Below are positions 13,904-16,835 of a stretch of 16,835 nucleotides of DNA, piece by piece (positions within the stretch are counted from its first letter, which is position 1; each line of letters starts with the position of its first letter). The translations under genes and the position numbers were made by a program. The stretch is from an uncultured Gloeocapsa sp. (GTDB lineage Bacteria > Cyanobacteriota > Cyanobacteriia > Cyanobacteriales > Gloeocapsaceae). The DNA lies in contig CALGKL010000334.1 of NCBI GenBank assembly GCA_937930495.1, forward strand, positions 1 through 16,835. Reading direction: 5' to 3'. The notes below the pieces were generated by a model. That model was not told the DNA's origin. It saw only the letters and a list, made by a program, of their open reading frames with translations, and made no database searches.

Positions 13904-15781
13904 CTAGAAAGCAAGGGCATCTAAGATAGTTTTATTGTAGATAACCCGACCTGGAGTAGTTTTAATATATTGGGCGATCTTCTCTCCCGAAGCCGTCTCT
14001 CTCACCTTACGTAAGCGATAATGTTTCCAAACCGTACCATCTTCTAAGGTTTCTGTCTCGAGAACCTCATTATCGGGTTGATCGGTTTGCACTTCATCAT
14101 CATATCTAACCCAGATATAGCTATGTAACTCTAAAATATCCTGTTCATAGGCTTTAATCACATCGTCGAGATTAGCAAAATAGCGACCTGCACCCTTGAG
14201 AGCATGAGGATTTTCCGCTGTTAAATAATAACAACCCAAGACCATATCTTGAGAAGGAGCAATGATTGGACGTCCCGTCGCTGGCGAAAGGATATTATGA
14301 CAAGCCATCATCAATAAACGGGCTTCTGCTTGAGCTTCCAAAGATAGAGGTACGTGTACCGCCATTTGGTCCCCATCAAAATCCGCGTTAAAAGGTGGAC
14401 AGACTAGAGGGTGTAACTGAATCGCACGACCATTTACTAAAATCGGTTCAAAAGCTTGGATCCCTAAACGGTGTAGAGTAGGAGCGCGATTGAGCAAAAC
14501 AGGGTGACCCGTAATTACCTGCTCTAAAACCGTCCAAATTTTAGGATCATTGCGTTGAATCATCTTTTTCGCCGCTTTGATATTAGTAGCTTCATTCAAG
14601 CGCATTAGACGATGAATCACAAAAGGTTGGAACAACTCGATCGCCATCTCTCTAGGTAGCCCACACTGATAGATTTTCAGCTTAGGACCTACCACGATCA
14701 CCGATCGCCCCGAATAGTCAACCCTTTTACCTAACAGGTTTTGACGGAAACGACCTTGTTTACCCTCGATAATATCAGAAAGAGATTTCAGAGGACGATT
14801 ATTAGCACCGACAACCGTTCTTCCCCTTCTCCCGTTATCAATCAACGCGTCAACAGACTCTTGGAGCATCCGTTTTTCATTGCGCACAATAATCTCCGGA
14901 GCGAGAATCTCTTGTAAACGAGCTAAACGGTTATTACGATTAATTACTCGACGATAGAGATCATTTAAATCAGAAGTGGCAAAACGTCCCCCATCGAGTT
15001 GTACCATTGGCCGTAAATCAGGAGGAATCACAGGAATCACCGATAGTACCATCCATTCAGGGGAAGAACCTGTAGCGATGAAATTATCAATTACCCTGAG
15101 TCTTTTAATTAATTTCGCTTTTTTCTGACCTTTACTATCAATAATTTCTGCTCGCAGTTTTTCTGCTTCTGACTCTAAATCAATTTCTGCTAATAACTTT
15201 TGTATTGCTTCGGCACCAATACCTACCTCAATACCTTCTAGGGTAGAGTCTTCAGCGTAGATTTGCTCTTCGATTTCTTGCCATTGATCCTCGGTTAGTA
15301 ATTGTTTAACCGTTAAATTAGTGGCATTACCAGGATCTAAAACTACATAAGAGTTGAAATAAACAATCTGCTCTACATCCCTTAAGGGCATATCTAGTAA
15401 AATACTCAGATAACTAGGAATCCCCTTGAGATACCAGACATGGGTCACAGGCGCAGCTAATTTAATATAGCCCATCCGATGACGACGTACCCGCGACTCG
15501 GTGACCTCTACTCCACAGCGTTCACAAACAATTCCTTTGTGTCGTACTCGTTTATACTTACCACACCAGCACTCCCAATCTTTGGATGGTCCAAAAATTT
15601 TCTCACAGAATAACCCATCCATTTCTGGCTTGAGGGTACGATAATTGATTGTTTCTGGAGTAGTTACCTCACCTACTACCATTCCATTGGGTAATGTTCT
15701 CTCTCCCCACTGTCTGATTCTCTCTGGGGAAGCTAATCCTATTTTAACGTAGTCAAATCGTCTTTCTTGTCGTTGCTTCAT
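13904..15781 (-). CDS. rpoC1: RNA polymerase beta' N-terminal part, RpoC1 (gamma subunit)
   Basis: In cyanobacteria and plastids the beta' chain is split into RpoC1 and RpoC2. This 625-residue protein is the N-terminal piece and holds the catalytic centre. The zinc-binding cysteines are C71, C73, C86 and C89 (CWC, then CERC). The Mg2+-binding motif NADFDGDQ at 465-472 has the three essential aspartates D467, D469 and D471. The rudder/bridge-proximal motifs [16 protein letters not shown] and [11 protein letters not shown] are present. The C-terminus [19 protein letters not shown] is the usual RpoC1 end, so it is complete rather than broken. Neither rpoB upstream nor rpoC2 downstream is found, unlike the common rpoB-rpoC1-rpoC2 order. 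A promoter-like sequence and a hairpin precede it and a likely terminator follows, so it is probably its own transcription unit. Confidence 0.97.
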   Translation of the reverse strand: MKQRQERRFDYVKIGLASPERIRQWGERTLPNGMVVGEVTTPETINYRTLKPEMDGLFCEKIFGPSKDWECWCGKYKRVRHKGIVCERCGVEVTESRVRRHRMGYIKLAAPVTHVWYLKGIPSYLSILLDMPLRDVEQIVYFNSYVVLDPGNATNLTVKQLLTEDQWQEIEEQIYAEDSTLEGIEVGIGAEAIQKLLAEIDLESEAEKLRAEIIDSKGQKKAKLIKRLRVIDNFIATGSSPEWMVLSVIPVIPPDLRPMVQLDGGRFATSDLNDLYRRVINRNNRLARLQEILAPEIIVRNEKRMLQESVDALIDNGRRGRTVVGANNRPLKSLSDIIEGKQGRFRQNLLGKRVDYSGRSVIVVGPKLKIYQCGLPREMAIELFQPFVIHRLMRLNEATNIKAAKKMIQRNDPKIWTVLEQVITGHPVLLNRAPTLHRLGIQAFEPILVNGRAIQLHPLVCPPFNADFDGDQMAVHVPLSLEAQAEARLLMMACHNILSPATGRPIIAPSQDMVLGCYYLTAENPHALKGAGRYFANLDDVIKAYEQDILELHSYIWVRYDDEVQTDQPDNEVLETETLEDGTVWKHYRLRKVRETASGEKIAQYIKTTPGRVIYNKTILDALAF

Positions 15782-15807
15782 TTTCGGGTTATCGAAGTTC
15801 CAAAGAC

Positions 15808-15828
15808 TTGGATTTTATTTTAATCCAA
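15808..15828. repeat. Perfect inverted repeat over the rpoC1 promoter
   Basis: TTGGATT (15808-15814) and AATCCAA (15822-15828) are perfect 7-bp arms around a 7-base spacer, 27 bases upstream of the rpoC1 start. They overlap the candidate -10 at 15817-15822, so the repeat could be an operator. Confidence 0.5.
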
Positions 15829-15846
15829 ACCTTAATAATAATACAA
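15817..15846 (-). promoter_or_regulatory. Candidate rpoC1 promoter
   Basis: On the minus strand TTGTAT (15841-15846) and TAAAAT (15817-15822) are 18 bp apart, predicting a start near 15810 and a leader of about 28 nt. A second TAAAAT at 15812-15817 overlaps it. Confidence 0.42.
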
Positions 15847-15867
15847 TTTAACAAATTTTTGCTTTTT

Positions 15868-15890
15868 TTGCTGGTTATTCTTATCAGCAA
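15868..15890. repeat. Inverted repeat between rpoC1 and sbcC
   Basis: TTGCTG (15868-15873) and CAGCAA (15885-15890) are 6-bp inverted arms 11 bases apart in the 147-base divergent gap. They lie just upstream of a -10-like TATAGT (15894-15899) for the sbcC side. It may be a shared regulatory site. Confidence 0.35.
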
Positions 15891-15928
15891 TGTTATAGTA
15901 GTTCATAAGTACTAATAGTTTGCTCCTC

Positions 15929-16835
15929 ATGATTCCTCGACGATTAACCCTCAAAAATTTTCTCAGTTATCAACAAGCTACCTTGGATTTTCGCGGTTTA
16001 CATACCGCTTGTATCTGCGGTGTCAACGGTGCGGGGAAATCATCTCTTTTAGAGGCGATTACCTGGGCGATTTGGGGTGAAACCCGTGCCGCAAGTGACG
16101 ATGATGTCATTCATACTGGTGCAACCGAGGTTAAGGTTGATTTTGAGTTTGGTTTTGGCGAAAACACCTATCGAGTTATTCGACGTCGTCAACGAAACGG
16201 TCGCCCTAGTTTACAATTCCAAATTTATCACCCATCTAAAGGCTTTATCCCTATCTCTAATAAAGGAATAAAAGCCGCTCAAGAGGAGATTAATAAACAT
16301 ATAAAATTAGACTATAATACTTTTATTAATTCTGCTTATCTACGTCAAGGTCGAGCTGACCAATTTATGTTACTTAAGCCTGATGAACGCAAACAAGTAT
16401 TGGCTAAACTCCTTAAATTGGAACAATACGAAGAGTTGGCAGAGAAAGCTAAGGAAAAAGCCCGTGAATATAAGAAAGATTGCGAAAAAATTGAAACTTA
16501 TTTAGAGCAAATTCAACAAATCATCGCTACTAAACCTCAGGTTTTACAACGTTTAGAATTAATTGAGCTAGAAATCAATCAAGCCGAATCAAATCTTAAA
16601 CAAATTGAACAACAATTAGAATCACTTAAAGAAATAAAGTACACTCGAGAGCGGTTAGTCAATGAGTTTCAGATTAAACAAAAAGTACTTAAAGATAGTC
16701 AAAAAGATAGCGATCGCCTAAGTCAAGAATATCAAACTATCCTTTCCCAAATTAAAAAGTTAGAAACCATCCTGCAACAAGAAACAACTATTACCAGAAA
16801 CTATCAAGAATTACTCAATCTCAAAACTCAAGAAC
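15929..16835 (+). CDS. sbcC: SbcC/Rad50-like exonuclease ATPase subunit (C-terminus cut by window edge)
   Basis: SbcC pairs with the nuclease SbcD (Rad50-Mre11 in other domains) to process DNA ends, hairpins and palindromes. The 302 readable residues begin IPRRLTLKNFLSYQ, the usual start of the family. The Walker A loop is GVNGAGKSS (31-39) and the Q-loop is YLRQGRADQF with Q140. From about residue 155 a long coiled coil rich in Lys, Glu, Gln and Leu begins and continues to the window end. The zinc hook, the second coil and the Walker B/signature half lie outside. It is divergent from rpoC1. No sbcD is visible on this side. The ATG at 15929 gives the expected N-terminus but has no Shine-Dalgarno site. 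Confidence 0.93.
   Translation, partial: MIPRRLTLKNFLSYQQATLDFRGLHTACICGVNGAGKSSLLEAITWAIWGETRAASDDDVIHTGATEVKVDFEFGFGENTYRVIRRRQRNGRPSLQFQIYHPSKGFIPISNKGIKAAQEEINKHIKLDYNTFINSAYLRQGRADQFMLLKPDERKQVLAKLLKLEQYEELAEKAKEKAREYKKDCEKIETYLEQIQQIIATKPQVLQRLELIELEINQAESNLKQIEQQLESLKEIKYTRERLVNEFQIKQKVLKDSQKDSDRLSQEYQTILSQIKKLETILQQETTITRNYQELLNLKTQE

Noticed and set aside
16077..16271. Short open frame within the sbcC-like gene
   Set aside because: It lies in a different frame under an unambiguous Rad50/SbcC coding region.
1..16835. CRISPR array, tRNA, rRNA, transposase, phage or defence island
   Set aside because: I saw no regularly spaced repeats, no tRNA-like cloverleaf in the gaps and no mobile-element or defence-family protein. 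SbcC alone is a housekeeping repair gene.

Overview
The window comes from a cyanobacterial chromosome of moderate, slightly AT-rich composition. The clearest signs are a separate RpoC1 subunit of about 625 residues (the RNA polymerase beta' chain split as in cyanobacteria), the conserved acpP-fabF-tkt gene order, and nine exact copies of the HIP1 octamer GCGATCGC. I cannot name a genus. All genes look chromosomal, and I see no tRNA, rRNA, CRISPR array, insertion sequence or prophage gene.

Left edge (1-1272): a minus-strand nickel/cobalt uptake pair. A signal-peptide protein of the NikL type is followed two bases later by the metal-binding membrane subunit CbiM/NikM, which runs off the edge. 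Upstream of the pair are a promoter-like sequence, a C/G-tract palindrome resembling a CsoR/RcnR/InrS-type operator, and a tandem 10-bp direct repeat. Centre-left (1273-3918): a plus-strand Wzc-like membrane protein with an eroded tyrosine-kinase ATP site, then a small ribbon-helix-helix protein.

Centre (3922-8126): a tightly packed minus-strand operon. Its order is a receiver-only response regulator with a coiled-coil tail, a 73-residue two-helix membrane protein, a DUF39/homocysteine-biosynthesis-family enzyme, and a Slt70-like lytic transglycosylase. Gaps are 4 bp or overlaps. This is the least ordinary grouping in the window.

Centre-right (8283-13807): lipA on the plus strand overlaps tail-to-tail with an HdrB-like protein carrying two cysteine-rich CCG domains. 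Then come acpP, fabF and transketolase, all on the plus strand. Right edge (13809-16835): rpoC1 on the minus strand stands alone, without rpoB or rpoC2 beside it, and has its own promoter-like sequence and a likely terminator shared with the convergent tkt. A divergent sbcC/rad50-like nuclease gene runs off the right edge.

Most genes are housekeeping: lipoate and fatty acid synthesis, the Calvin/pentose phosphate cycle, transcription, DNA repair and peptidoglycan turnover. I found no clear new defence or mobile system. The best leads are the four-gene regulator/DUF39/transglycosylase operon, the putative nickel-responsive operator, the catalytically eroded Wzc-like protein and the isolated rpoC1 with a hairpin over its promoter. 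No stretch longer than 300 bases lacks a gene.
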